A stretch of 64,000 nt of DNA. Source: Zea mays (lineage: Eukaryota > Streptophyta > Magnoliopsida > Poales > Poaceae). The notes beneath the pieces were generated by a model, which did not search any database, was not told the DNA's origin, and saw nothing but the letters and a program-made list of their open reading frames with translations. Positions 1 to 11,697 of this stretch are shown piece by piece (position 1 is the stretch's first letter; each line of letters starts with the position of its first letter). Where the stretch lies: contig NC_050100.1 of NCBI RefSeq assembly GCF_902167145.1, positions 187,915,439 through 187,979,438 on the forward strand. Reading direction: 5' to 3'. Made by a program: the position numbers and the translations under genes.

Positions 1-2815
1 AGACATCATTGTAAAATTTCCCGCCCATCAAGGTTGCTTCAGCTGAAGGGTCCTTCATATCATCTACGGAGAAGGCAGCTTCGGCCTGGGCTACGGCTTT
101 AATGTGATCACATCCCGCCTTCTCCAAGATGGCTGAAATTCCCCGTGCACCGGAAAACACGCAAACATCCCCGAGATCACTCAAAATTTCTTTGAAGGTC
201 TCGGCTTATCCATTCAACAACGCCTTCGGGGTCGCCCCGTATGAAGTTTTCTTCAGCAGAGTAGGCACCCACTTTGGCGAAGCTAGCTTTTATTTTCTTC
301 ACGCAATCCAAGGATTTTTCAAAGCACCTTTCCTTGGATGTGCGAAGTTCTTCAACATTTTTCTCTAGATGATTTTTCCAATATTTGCTAATTTCTTGGT
401 TAGCTTGAGCGAGTACGCAGTTTTCCTTAGCTTCGGCCAGTTGTCTCTGAAGGTCTTCAAATTCAGTATTTTGGGCTTCGGCCTGAGCTTTGAAACTAGC
501 TTCGTCTTCCTTTAATTTGTTTATCAATGAAATTAAGATTTTGTCTTTTTCAAGACCTTCGTTTCTCAATTCAATCACCTCTGAATGAAGGTTACTCAGA
601 GCCATTGTATAGCCTTCGTCCTCAATATTCTTCTGTGCCCTCACGGCATTACTAAGAATCAAGCCCTGTAACAAAAGAGAAGAAAGAATTGAGTATGACA
701 AATAAAATACGTCATTCTCAAATTCAAAGCTAACTTCTATACCTTTATACTGTTGTATGCTAGGCTGTGAGCAAGATCATCCTTTGACAAAATCGAAAGA
801 CCATCTTCTAGTTTTGGGAATCCCATGCTCTTATCTATATCGCGACAAACGAATATTTCTTTGTTATCCGGGAGATAGTACATGAAATAATCTTCATTAC
901 TTCCGTTAAATACTAAGGCTCCTTTCGAATATTTCAGCTTTTGAGCATAATGCCTTGCTTCCGTGATTTCATTTTCAGACAATTTCTTCCTCGAAGCATG
1001 TCGATAAATGTAATCAGCAGCTTCGGCCTGCGCTTCGGAGGTAGGAGATCTTGCCCTTTCTGCCATATCTTGGTCTGACGTTTTTTCCTCAGGCGCGGCA
1101 GGCTTCGCCGCGACGGGCGCTGGAAGCCCAGCTTCGGCTTCAGCCTGAATTTTCGTAGCTTCGGCTTTTGCTTGTCCAGTTTCGGCTTCGACTTGCGCTT
1201 GGGCAGCTTCAGCAATTTTCTTTGTAGGAGCAGGGCTCAAGGCCTTTGTAGTCTCCAGCACAGCATCCAGCATGTTAGCCATCCTCCTCCTCTTGGGAGT
1301 TGCGGCAGAATCCTTTTGCACCTTCGATAGTTTTGTCTCTGTCGGAGGGCTCATAATTTTTGGCACTTTTATTATTTCTTCAACCTTTGCCTCTTCAGCC
1401 GTATCAACCTTAGCCTCGATTGGCTCGGCTATGGGTACCTTCGACACTACGATCGCCTCTTCAGCGCTCTGTGCAATCGGAGCAGTTTGTGTTGCTTCGG
1501 CTGCCGAGGAGGACCTACGCCAAATTCAGGCACTACAGCCAGTTCAATATAACGCGACCGACGGGTCAGAACCTTCACCTTTTTGCTCTTCGGCATAGGC
1601 TCAGCTGGGGTGACCGAAGCAACAATCTTCCTCTTTCTTTCTTGCCCTCGCAGCAGGTAGCGGTAATCAGGATATACGAAGCCAATAACATCTAATACCC
1701 TGTTTAATCTTTTCTTGCCTTGACCTCCAAAGGCTGCAGACAGAGCATTATCTTCAGCCTTGGAGTATGCTCCAAGCAGCTCATCACTGGTAGCTTCGAT
1801 GCACTTTAGCCAGTCGTCGTTTGGCTCATCAAACTTCTCCCTAAATCTAAAGGTATACTCGAACCAGACCACCCTCACTAGAGTCGGCGGTGGTCTCCTT
1901 CGACATATCTCAGCTCTCCATAAGTGGCCATACTCTAAAGGATATATGCTCTTGAATCAGATCCCTTGTGCCAATGAAGGCACACACTGCACTGAAAGCC
2001 CTCTGACACGCTTCGACAACGTCATCAATTTCCACCTTCGGCCTTCGAAGGCCGAAGCGAGACCAGATGGGGCGCTGGATGATTTCTTTAATGTCTTCCC
2101 TTATCTTTAAATCATTTTTCACATAAAACCACTCGTCCATCCAGGCTCCGGGCCATCTCTTCCGAAATGTTGGCACCGGGTGGCTTGCATTGGGGCGAGC
2201 AATAAATCCATAACAACCGAAGTTGTTGTGGTACTGTTCTTTGCCAGTAGCCTTCGTCTCATATAAAAGCTCGTGCATACTGCAGAAGCATTTCACGCTG
2301 GGGTCTAGCCCTTGACTCCTTACAGCCCAGACAAAAATCCCCATCCTCAGTATAAGGAAGATCTGGTATATCTTCAGCACTTCAACTACAAACTTGCTCA
2401 AAGGAAACCGAAGACCAGCCTTAAAAAAGCTTCGGTAGATAACAACTTCATCTTCCTCAGGGGCAGGGACGGTGTTGTCTCCGCCAACTCTCATGATAAA
2501 CATGTCGCGAAAGTACCTTCCTCTCATGTTCTCAAGATGAGTCTGTTTAATAGTCGATTTTTCGAAGATAGTATGGCTTGGTCGCTAGGGCCGATCTTCA
2601 GAATCTTCGTCTCCACTCTCCACATCATAACTATCACTATCATCAGTATCTTCAGACAAACCTTATAGAATCTCTTTAGTAATCTTCTCTGTGTTTGTTT
2701 TTGACATAGACTCAATAAACCCGACGATAAAAGGATCCACAATTTTCTTATCTTCAAACAACCCCGTCTCCTCAGTCAGCTTCGTTTCTGCAGTCATTTT
2801 CTTTTCCTCAGTCAT
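1..2815 (-). pseudogene. Antisense extra gene (aORF) of the Grande-like element, decayed
   Basis: The gene runs leftward from an ATG at 2815. The first exon (2815-1910) carries a domain of the 'putative gypsy-type transposon' (Transposase_28-like) kind, including the motif WFYVKND. It is followed by a Lys/Ala/Glu-rich segment (1447-743) and a coiled coil (residues around 560-630 of the composite, 620-300 in bases). A 77-bp intron (742-666) has GT and a pyrimidine-rich TTACAG end, and splicing keeps phase 0. Damage: in-frame stops at 2663-2665, 2585-2587 and 1910-1912 (the last in a place where a Trp codon fits), and frame changes near 1885, 1450 and 205. The function of such antisense proteins is unknown. 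A cryptic role in the element's life cycle is only a guess. Confidence 0.7.
666..742 (-). other. Spliceosomal intron in the Grande-like aORF
   Basis: Read on the minus strand, a GT at 742 follows an AAG codon, and a run of C/T bases ends in TTACAG at 666. Removing the 77 bases joins the upstream frame (1447-743) to the downstream frame (665-177) in phase 0, giving 397 open codons. The downstream piece is coiled coil. Confidence 0.65.
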
Positions 2816-3114
2816 CTTCTACCCAGACATGGTGAAACACGTCCTTAAACCGAAGCTTGAAAAGCTTGAAAACCTAGCGAGAGCTAGTGAGCAAGAACTA
2901 AAAGTTTGAGAAAATAATGCAAATGGCAGAAACAGCGTATCAAATGCTGCCGGTGTGAGTTCATATTTATACGCCCAGTGCTTTGCAACTTGGTGGACAC
3001 CATCTGTCATTGTCTATTGCTATTCTAGCAAAGGGAAGGTGTTTTTTCGGACCTTCGACTTAAGGCCTTCGTTCATGTCGCAGTCTGAATTCGTTGTTAT
3101 GACAAATTAATACT

Positions 3115-3126
3115 GCGAGGGGCTAC
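3115..3126 (+). other. Polypurine tract of the Grande-like element
   Basis: The purine-rich stretch gcgaggggctac lies directly against the inferred start of the 3' LTR. It resembles the ...cgggggctac tract of the Huck-like element at 25653-25669. It is the expected primer site for plus-strand DNA synthesis. Confidence 0.55.
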
Positions 3127-3797
3127 TTTTGGGGGCCTTCATTTTTTGAAGGTCCTCAAAAACATGATTTAACAATGTTTCCCAAGTGTAATATATGTAC
3201 AGGTACCTTCGGACTCGGAATAAAACTGTACACAATATGAAAAGCATGGTCGAGACGAAGGATGATGTAGCTCTGAAGCTACGCGCAAGGGAGCTTCGGC
3301 TCAGCGGCAGAAAAGGGAACCGACTGAAAGGGGAAAATACTATCTAGTCCTTATTGAATTGTCATTAAGTCAATAGCAAACATAAAGGGCATGAATGTAA
3401 TTTTACACAGGCTGTGCCCTGTGCCTATAAATAGATGAACAGTACCCCCGTACTGTTCACACTGACTTATATTCGCCCGTGCGTCACGCTTGAACTTTTA
3501 CCTTCTGTCAAGCCGAAGGTATAAATGTAATTCAATATTGTTTCTGTTTATCCGTGATAATATAAATAAGAAATAGTAAATAATATCATATGATTATTCA
3601 TTTTGCTTCTTATGTTTCATATGCTTCTTTTTTCATTAACATATGATGCAGTGATGAAGGTAAGTCCTTCATGACCTTCGTCTGAAGATCATTATATCCT
3701 AAGGGAGATAATGCTTCGAAGGGCGAAGGGCATTAACCTTTAACATTTTATGTTGTCTTGTTCTTAACTCATAGCATTTGAGAACAAGTCCCCAACA
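3127..3797 (+). repeat. 3' LTR of the Grande-like element (671 bp)
   Basis: The LTR starts at ttttggggg directly after the purine tract and ends at ccccaaca. The expected TG start appears changed to TT. A TATA box is at 3426-3433. The length is close to that known for Grande LTRs (about 0.6 kb). No second copy is in the window, so the start is inferred. Confidence 0.6.
3426..3433 (+). promoter_or_regulatory. TATA box of the Grande-like LTR
   Basis: TATAAATA sits about 300 bp into the 3' LTR in the element's sense direction. This is the normal place for the LTR core promoter between U3 and R. In a 3' LTR it would drive read-out into the right flank. Confidence 0.55.
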
Positions 3798-4819
3798 AGT
3801 ATCTTCCGGATCAAGTACTCGGGAGTCCAAACTATATTCAGATTCTAGGGACTGGCTTCAAACTACGTTCAACAAAGTTAAGTTACATGGTTCAAAGGAT
3901 TGAATACAATGAAAGCAAATGCCTTAATGGAACATTGCTAATCCTAGACCATGCCCTAGATGGTCCTTAGCCTGGTGAAGGACTCGAACCTCTAAAGCTG
4001 TCAAAGCTCTATGAAGAAGGTAAAAGGAAAAGGAATCCGATAACCACAGTTGGAGGTGTACACATCAAGATTCTTAGCTTTATTGTTATCATGAAATCTG
4101 GATTATGTAACAATATTTGCTACCCAATTTATATCCCCACTTAATACTGAACAAGGGAACATGTTGACTGGTACCTGGTCTAAAGGAAAAGTCCACATTC
4201 TCGCGGGTAGTCCGGAGCTGGGTATCCGCTTAGCTTGGTTCCGTACCGTAAGCCTACACCTTCCACCACCTAGAATAGCTAACCTAGTACTTTTTGGACC
4301 AAGTCCCTGAAAGGCCTACGTCTTGTTCAAAATTAAGGGCCGAATCCCATAAACTTGTCCTGGAAAAATTCGACTGCATAAATCGATGGAATGAGTACAT
4401 CAAAGCTAGGATCCCAATGGTACAACTTCTAAGCACTACTCCTAAGCCATTCTTGGAATACCAAATGCTCCTAAACATTGTTCCTAAATCATACTCAGGA
4501 GTAGCTCTCTGGACTAAAGATGGTCCCCCACGTCTAGGACGGTCTCCAGGGATCCTTAGCGACTGTGGGCCAAGAGGGAGAAACTTTTGGCTAACCGAAA
4601 ACTGGGTAACCTCGAGGGCAGGACCATTTCTTTTTTGTCTTGCACAACAATATCAGAATGTCAGCAAAACTCACTTAGCATGAAAGCTACATGCATGATG
4701 TTGTTGCATAAGACTTGCATTTTTTGAACAAGACGCGAGTATGGCCCCACTTGCGGATTCACCGCCTCACCCGAGGTGGGCTCGGGGCCGCTGTAGGTAC
4801 CCTCAATACGGGGTACCTG
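3798..4819. other. Unassigned interspersed DNA left of the Copia insertion
   Basis: No convincing gene is seen. The longest open frame (129 codons near 4294-4683) has no recognisable domain. Base composition and the flanking context suggest an old non-coding part of a retroelement. It continues after the inserted Copia element at 12965. Confidence 0.4.
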
Positions 4820-4824
4820 CTCCT
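4820..4824. repeat. Target site duplication ctcct (left copy)
   Basis: The five bases ctcct directly precede the LTR at 4825 and recur at 12960-12964 directly after the other LTR. This fixes both ends of the inserted Copia element. Confidence 0.9.
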
Positions 4825-6193
4825 TGAGATCACCTAGAGGGGGCGGGCTGAATATGTGATCCTGTAAAATCAACGACTAAATAGCCACAAACTTGATTGT
4901 TAAGGAGTTAGTGAAATCAAGTGGCTATGGAACACGCTCATGCGAACAAAGCAATCACAAGAAGCAACACACGAGACACGCGATTTTATCCTGTGGTTCA
5001 GCCAAGTAACACTTGCCTACTTCCACGTTGTGGTGTCCCAATGGACGAGGGTTGCACTCAACCCCTTTCAAGCGATCCAATGATCCACTTGAATACCACG
5101 ACTTTCTTTCTTATAGTCTTTCTCCCGTTTGCGAGGAATCTCCACAATTTGGAGCCTCTTGCCCTTACAATGATGATCACAAGAGAGACACAGAAGTAAG
5201 GGAGGAGAGCAACACACACAAGACGCAAATACGTAGCATAACCACGCACACAAGTGAAGAAATGAGCACACAAACACAGCGCGAGGAGTTTACAACTCGA
5301 AAGTGCTCAAATCTCAAGAACTATGATCCGATTGCATGAATGCAGAGTCTAGGTGCCTTAGGATGTTTCTTGTAAGTTTGGTTTTCTACATCATGCGCCT
5401 AGGGGTCCCTTTTATATCCCTAAGGCAGCTAGGAGCCGTTGGAGGCCAACTTGGAAGGCCAATCTTGCCTTCTGTCGAGTGGTGCACCGGACAGTCCGGT
5501 GCACCACCGGACACTCACTGTAGCAGTCTGGTGCGCGATCTACTTCCATATCAGGCGCATCCAACCGCTGCTTCTCTGGGCTGGTTGGCGCACCAGACAC
5601 TGTCCGGTGCACACCGGACAGTCCGGTGCACCAGCTGACCGTTGGAGCAGTCCACGTGTCACCCGTAGATTGTGCGGCCGACCGTTGGCGCTGGCGACCG
5701 TTGGCTCACCGGACAGTCCGGTGCACCACCGTACAGTCCGGTGAATTATAGCCACGTCGCCTTTTCCGATTCCCGAGAGCGGTGAGTTCGTCGCGAATGA
5801 CTCACTGGACAGTCTGGTGCACCACCGGACAGTCCGGTGAATTATATTCGTACAACTCCGTCGCTTCCCGAGACCGGCTACTTCACCGTTGACCAGCCTG
5901 GCGCACCAGACACTGTCCGGTGCACCACCGGACAGTCCGATGTGCCAGGCCCGAGCAGATACTTGGTTGTTCACAGCCAAGTCTTTTCCGATGCTTTTGT
6001 TCTTTTGTTGGCCCTGTTTCTAGCACTTAGACAAACATATTAGTATACAATATAATATACTAAGTCTAGAGACATACCTTGCACTTTGATTTGCACTCTT
6101 CACACATTTTGCACATAAGTGCTCAATTAATGTGTTGGGCATATAATCACCAAAATACTTATAGAAATTGCCCAAGGGCACATTTCCCTTTCA
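4825..6193 (-). repeat. 3' LTR of the Opie/Ji-like element (1369 bp)
   Basis: This LTR is about 107 bp longer than its partner at 11698-12959. The extra block lies between two copies of a GGTGCACCACCGGACAGTCC-type repeat near 5817 and 5919, so unequal pairing at this repeat explains the difference. It holds many copies of the palindrome ACCGGACAGTCCGGT. A TATA box (minus) is at 5409-5416. Confidence 0.85.
5409..5416 (-). promoter_or_regulatory. TATA box in the Opie/Ji-like 3' LTR
   Basis: On the minus strand the sequence reads TATAAAAG, just before a GGGACCCC block. The same arrangement recurs in the partner LTR (12279-12286), so it is conserved between the two copies. Confidence 0.6.
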
Positions 6194-6209
6194 ATCTCCC
6201 CCTTTTTGG
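6194..6209 (-). other. Polypurine tract of the Opie/Ji-like element
   Basis: Read on the minus strand it is CAAAAAGGGGGAGAT, directly against the 3' LTR. The same tract occurs at the matching place in both other Copia elements of this window (48565 and 51620). Confidence 0.8.
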
Positions 6210-6741
6210 TGATTTATGCCAACACATCCAAAAGCAACCAAAAGAAGTGCAACATTAATGCAATTGAAGACCAAATTATTTTTGCTTATGATTTGGCATA
6301 TTTGGATCACTCTTTGCCACCACTTGGTTTGTTTTTGCAAATCAAATTCTTTTTCCTATCTCTAAGTCAAACACACTTGTTTGGGCAAATCGAGAGGTAT
6401 TCCAAGAGAAAAATTGATCAAGTGCCAAAAACTCTCCCTTTTTCCCATAATCAATATTCTCCCCCATAAGAGACCAAATTTTGCAATAAGAGTATTCTAA
6501 CTCTACTATTTTCAAAATTCTCAAGTGGTTGGCTGATCCAGTTGCTTTGGCCTTAATTTCTCCCCCTTTGGCATTAAGCACCAAAACAGGATCATTTTTG
6601 GCCCTTTAACCCCATTGTCTCACCAAAAATGTCAATTAAGAGCAAAAAGGCAATGAGATTGCAAGTATGAACTTGAAAGTAAGTACACTAATACCGGAGT
6701 GCAGTGGAAGTCTTTTCATCGTCCAAGTTCACTTTTCTTTT
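6210..6741 (-). other. Non-coding 3' internal region, site of RNase H loss
   Basis: No coding sequence is seen between the end of the RT frame (6742) and the purine tract. In the sister element at 49382 this place holds the RNase H domain. The RT frame breaks off soon after a HVDLNKG segment, so a deletion removed the rest of RT and RNase H. Confidence 0.65.
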
Positions 6742-7509
6742 TCAATGCACCTTTGAGGCTCCTTTGTTGAGATCAACGTGCCTGTCAGTTCGCATCAGTG
6801 TTTTCGCGGGCTTGGCGTCCTTCATCCCAAACCTTTTGAGAAGATCATAACTGTACTTTGTTTGGGAGATGAAGGTGCCGTCCTTGAGTTGCTTCACTTG
6901 GAATCCAAGGAAGTAGGTCAACTCGCCCATCATCGACATCTCAAACTTTTGCGTCATTACCCTGCTAAACTCTTCACAAGACTTTTGGTTAGTAGAACCA
7001 AATATTATGTCATCGACATAAATTTGGCACACAAAGAGATCACCATCACAAGTCTTTGTAAAAAGAGTGGGATAGGCTTTTCCAACCTTGAAAGCATTAG
7101 CAATTAAGAAATCTCTAAGGCATTCATATCATGCTCTTGGGGCTTGCTTAAGTCCATAGAGTGCCTTAGATAGCTTATACACGTGGTTGGGATACCTGTT
7201 GTCCTCAAAGCCAGGGGGTTGTTCCACGTATACCTCCTCCTTGATTGGCCCATTGAGGAAAGCGCTCTTCACGTCCATTTGGAACAGCCTAAAAGAATGG
7301 TGAGCGGCATAGGCTAACAAAATTCGAATTGACTCTAACCTAGCCACAGGAGCAAAAGTCTCCTTGAAATCCAAACCTGTGACTTGGGCATAACCTTTTG
7401 CCACAAGTCGAGCCTTGTTTCTTGTCACCACTCCGTGTTCGTCTTGCTTGTTGTGGAACACCCACTTGGTTCCCACAACATTTTGCTTTGGACGTGGCAC
7501 CAGGCTCTA
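6742..7509 (-). pseudogene. Copia reverse transcriptase (RVT_2), truncated
   Basis: The frame codes for the start of a Copia reverse transcriptase, which copies element RNA to DNA. Visible motifs are [35 protein letters not shown] and the catalytic IYVDDIIFG. It has in-frame stops at 7507-7509 and 7129-7131. Both fall where homologous frames have Trp (before the VPRPKQ segment and in RAWYECL). The frame ends near 6742, and the connection and RNase H domains are absent. Clearly non-functional. Adjacent upstream is the integrase frame on the same strand. Confidence 0.85.
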
Positions 7510-7676
7510 GACTTCGTTTCTCTTGAAGTTGTTGAGTTCTTCCTGCATGGCCAACACCCAGTTCAGATCCTGCAAGGCTTCTTCTACCCTGAAAGGCTCA
7601 ATAGAAGAGACAAACGAGTAATGCTCACAAAAATTAGCTAAGCGTGAGCGAGTGGTTACTCCCTTGCTGATGTCAC

Positions 7677-9260
7677 CTAGAATTTGATCGACGGGTGATG
7701 TCTTTGGATCGACGCTCGAACTTGAGTTGGAGGGACCCGTGGTGCTTCTTCCTCCATCACTTGATCTTCCTGTGCTCCCCCTTGATCCCGCTCCTCTTCT
7801 TGAGGTACCTGTCCATCATCTTGAGTTGGGGGATGCACCATTGTAGAGGAAGATGGTTGATCTTGCTCATGTTGTTCCTGTGGTCGCACATCACCTATCG
7901 CCATCGTGTGCATTGCGGCCGTTGGAACTTCATCCTCATCTATGTCATCAAGATCAACTTGCTCTCTTGGAGAGCCATTAGTCTCATCAAATACAACGTC
8001 GCTAGAGACTTCAACTAATCCTGATGATTTGTTGAAGACCCTATACGCCTTTGTATTTGATTCATAACCTAGTAAAAACCCTTTTACTGCCTTGGGGGCA
8101 AATTTAGAATGTCTACCTTTCTTCACCAGAATGTAGCATTTGCTCCCAAATACACAAAAGTAAGAGACATTGGGTTTGTTATCGGTAAGGAGTTCATAGG
8201 AGGTCTTCTTGAGGAGGCGATGCAGATAGAGCCAGTTTATGGCGTGGCAAGCTGTGTTCACAACTTCCGACAAAAACCGCTCAGGCGTCTTGTACTCTCC
8301 AAGCATTGTTCTCGCCATGTCAATTAGTGTCCTGTTCTTCCTCTCTACCACACCATTTTGCTGTGGTGTGTAGGGAGCAGAGAACTCATGCTTGATGCCT
8401 TCCTCCTCAAGAAACTCTTCAACTTGCAGATTCTTGAACTCGGACCCATTGTCACTCCTTATCTTTTTCACCTTTAGCTCAAATTCATTTTGAGCCCTCC
8501 TTAGAAAGCGCTTTAGGGTCCCTTGGGTTTCTGATTTGTCCTGCAAAAAGAACACCCAAGTGAAGTGAGAAAAGTCATCAACAATTACAAGACCATACTT
8601 ACTTCCCCCGATGCTAAGGTAGGCAACGGGTCCAAAGAGGTCCATGTGAAGAAGCTCCAGTGGTCTTGATGTTGTCATCACATTCTTGCTGTGATAAGTA
8701 CTTCCCACCTGTTTCCCTGCCTGACATGTTGCACAAGGTCTGTCTTTCTCAAAACAGACATTGGTTAGTCCTAACAAATGATCTCCCTTTGTAAGTTTAT
8801 GAAGGTTCTTCATCCCAACATGTGCTAGACGGCGATGCCAAAGCTAGCCCATATTAGTCTTAGCTATTAAGCATGCATCTAGATCGGCCTCCTCTTTCGA
8901 AAAATCAACTAAGTAGAGTTTGTCGTCTAATACACCCTTAAAAGCTAATGAACCATCATTCCTTTTAAAGGCAGATACATCAACGTTTGTAAAAAGACAA
9001 TTGTAACCCATGTGACACAATTGACTTACAGACAGAAGGTTGTACCCAAGCGTCTCTACGAGAAATACATTCGATATGGAGTGCTCGTTAGTGATGGCTA
9101 TCTTGCCCAAGCCTTTGACCTTGCCTTGGTTCCCATCTCCAAAGATGATCGTATCCTGGGAATCCTTGTTCTTGATGTAGGAGGTGAACATCTTCTTCTC
9201 CCCGTCATGTGGTTTGTGCATCCGCTGTCGATTATCCAGCTAGAGCCCCCAGATGCATAA
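7677..9260 (-). pseudogene. Copia protease end, gag_pre-integrase and integrase
   Basis: Near 9240-9205 the strand encodes the retropepsin signature IIDSGCTNHM. A one-base shortening of a G run near 9205 puts this out of frame with the following segment (9221-8844). That segment ends in a stop at 8844-8846, where a Trp of the GWLWHRR motif fits. The next frame (8813-7677) starts with the zinc-binding-like HRRLAHVGMKNLHKL and CATCQAGK motifs, continues into the rve integrase core (DLFGP, DNGSEF, TPQQNGVVERKN), and reaches the C-terminal part with KGFLLGY. The integrase core itself is open. Integrase inserts the DNA copy into the host genome. Confidence 0.85.
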
Positions 9261-9273
9261 ACCTGTAAGGAAT

Positions 9274-11647
9274 TTAAGCTTGGGTTTTAGGTACCCAACT
9301 CTTGTTGGGTCCTACAAGGTTAGTCAAAATAGTTTTTGGAACCCATATGCAAGTTTTGTCTCCCTTGCATTTAGATCCCAACTTCCTAGCAACTACTTTT
9401 GCATTCTTACATGAAAGAACAAAAGAAGTGTTGCAAGCATAAAAAACAGTAGTAGGTTCATTGCACATTTTCCTAGGCACATGAGACACAACATTATTTC
9501 TCCTAGGCCTACTTCTATCATGAACAAAAGTAGAGCTAGAGGCAAACATAGCATGTGAATCATTATAAGCAGTATGAACATAACTCCTATTGTAATGAGT
9601 CCGACTAGCAATTTTCCTATCATAAATAAAGGCATGGTTCCTTTGAGGCCTACTCGCCATAGGGGCCTTCCCTTTCTCCTTGTTGAGAACAGGAATCCTT
9701 TGGCTTGTTAGGTTCTTGGTTTCCTTTCGAAAACCAAGTCCATCCTTAATTGAGGGGTGTCTACCAACAGTGTAGGCATCCCTAGCAAATTTTAGTTTAT
9801 TAAAATCAATTTTGCAAGTCTTAAGTTGAGCATTAAGACTTGCCACCTCATCATTTAATTTAGTAATAGAAATAAGATGTTCATTACAGGCATCAACATC
9901 AAAGTCCTTACATCTATTACAAATACTAACATGCTCTACACATGAACTAGTTTTATTTACTTCCTCTAGCTTAGCATTTAATTCATCATTTAAACTCTTT
10001 AAACTAGATATAGATTCATGGCAAGCAGATAACTCAGAAGATAACACTTCATTTATTTTAGTTTCTAAAGCAAGAGATTTTCGCACACCAACAAATTTGT
10101 CATGTTCCTCATACAAAATGTCCTCTTGCTTTTCTAGCAGTCTATCTTTTTCATTTAGAGCATCAATTAATTCATTAATTTTCTCTACTTTGGCTCTATA
10201 TAAACCTTTAAATAAACCAGAGTAATCTACTTCATCATCGGAGGATTCCTCATCACTAGAAGAAGAGTACTTAGGGGAATCTCGAATACGCACCTTCTTC
10301 TCCTTGGCCATGAGGCAAGTGTGGCGTTCATTGGGGAAGAGCAAAGACTTGTTGAAGGCCGAGGCAACCAATCCTTCATCGTCGGAGTCGGATGAGGAGC
10401 AATCAGAGTCCCATTCCTTTCCAAGATGTGCCTCTCCCTTCGCCTTCCTGTAGTTCTTCTTCTCTTTCTTCCCATGTATTTCTTATGCCTGGTCATTTTC
10501 ATTATCGGGACATTGAGCAATAAAATGACCAGTCTTACCGCATTTGAAGCAGGAGCGCTTTCCCCTTGTTTTGTTCTTGTTGGGGGTACTCCTTGCGTCC
10601 TTTAAGCGCGGTCTTGAAGCGCTTGATGATAAGCGCCATCTCATCTTCATTGAGCTCGACAGCCTCTACTTGTGCCACCTTGCTTGGTAGCGCCTCCCTG
10701 CTGCTGGTTGCTTTGAGAGCAACGGGTTGTTGCTCGTAGACCGGTAGTGGACCGTTTAGCGCATCGTCCACATATCGAACCTCCTTCACCATCATACGCC
10801 CGCTCACAAATTTTCCAAGGATCTCCTCGGGCGTCATCTTGGTGTACCTGGGGTTTTCACGAATAAGATTGACAAGATGGGGCTCAATTACAGTAAATGA
10901 CCTTAGCATGAGTCGGACGACATCATGATCCGTCCATCTTGTGCTTCCGTAGCTTCGGATCTTGTTGACCAGGGTCTTGAGCCTGTTGTAGGTCTGAGTT
11001 GGCTCCTCTCCCCTGATCATTGCGAATCTCCCCAGCTCGCCTTCCACCAGCTCCATTTTGGTAATCATGGTGGTGTCGTTTCCCTCATGAGATATCTTGA
11101 GGGTGTCCCAGATTTGCTTGGCGTTGTCCAAGCCGCTCACCTTATTATATTCATCCCTGCAAAGAGATGCTAGCAAAATAGTAGTGGCTTGGGCATTTTT
11201 GTGAATTTGTTCATTAATCATCACAGGGTTATCTGTACTATCGAAATGCATCCCATTTTCCACAATTTCCCAAATGCTAGGATGGAGAGAAAATAGATGA
11301 CTACGTATTTTATGGCTCCAAAATGAGTAATCCTCTCCATCAAAGTGTGGGGGTTTTCCAAGAGGAATAGAAAGTAAATGGGCATTCGAGTTGTATGGAA
11401 TACAAGAATAACCAAAGGAATAATTTTGATTAACCGTCTTTTTCTTTGACGAGGAGTCGTCGTCGTCTCTTGGTGAAGAGGAGGAGGCATCGTTGTCGTA
11501 GTAGATGATCTTCTTGATGCGCCTCTTCTTCCCGTCCCTCTTCTTGTGACTCGAACCTGAGTTAGTGGGCTTATCATCCCTTGGCTCGTTGAAGAGGGAC
11601 TCCTTCTCCTTGTCGTTGACCACCATCCCCTTTTCCTTAGGATCCAT
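9274..11647 (-). pseudogene. Copia gag (UBN2-type) with zinc knuckle and coiled coil
   Basis: The start is the ATG at 11647, about 50 bp after the primer site. The first frame (11647-10535) has a Lys-rich head and a UBN2-type gag core (GKPPHFDGEDYSFW, EIWDTLKISHEG, GELGRF, YNRLKTLVN). A zinc knuckle (CFKCGKTGHFIAQC) follows near 10560-10520, in a shifted frame and with a stop soon after. The second frame (10371-9274) is an acidic and coiled-coil region ending in WVPKTQA. Gag forms the particle that holds element RNA. Frame breaks near 10540 and 10500 make it non-functional as one protein. Confidence 0.8.
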
Positions 11648-11684
11648 CTCTTCGGACGATTAGTCCCATAGATGAAGAGTACGA

Positions 11685-11695
11685 CTCTGATACCA
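11685..11695 (-). other. Primer binding site (initiator Met tRNA type)
   Basis: On the minus strand the bases TGGTATCAGAG directly follow the 5' LTR. This is the known Copia primer site pairing with the 3' end of plant initiator methionine tRNA. Confidence 0.85.
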
Positions 11696-11697
11696 AT

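Larger units (their letters stand above)
1..3797 (+). mobile_element. Grande-like Ty3/Gypsy LTR retrotransposon, 3' portion
   Basis: This is the right end of an element whose 5' part lies outside the window. It contains an antisense extra gene on the minus strand, then a purine-rich stretch (3115-3126), then a 671-bp 3' LTR ending in ccccaaca at 3797. The position of an antisense gene between pol and the 3' LTR, the short LTR and the many CTTCG/CGAAG words match what is known of maize Grande elements (Tat lineage). The element orientation is deduced from the LTR and purine tract. The right flank agtat (3798-3802) is the candidate target duplication, but its partner is outside the window. Family name is by resemblance only. 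Confidence 0.75.

Noticed and set aside
4294..4683. 129-codon plus-strand frame
   Set aside because: No recognisable domain, and it lies in repeat-like DNA.
5412..5980. Several 60-150 codon frames in the Copia LTRs with repeating residues
   Set aside because: They are translations of the CCGGACAGTCCGGTG palindromes and recur in every LTR copy.
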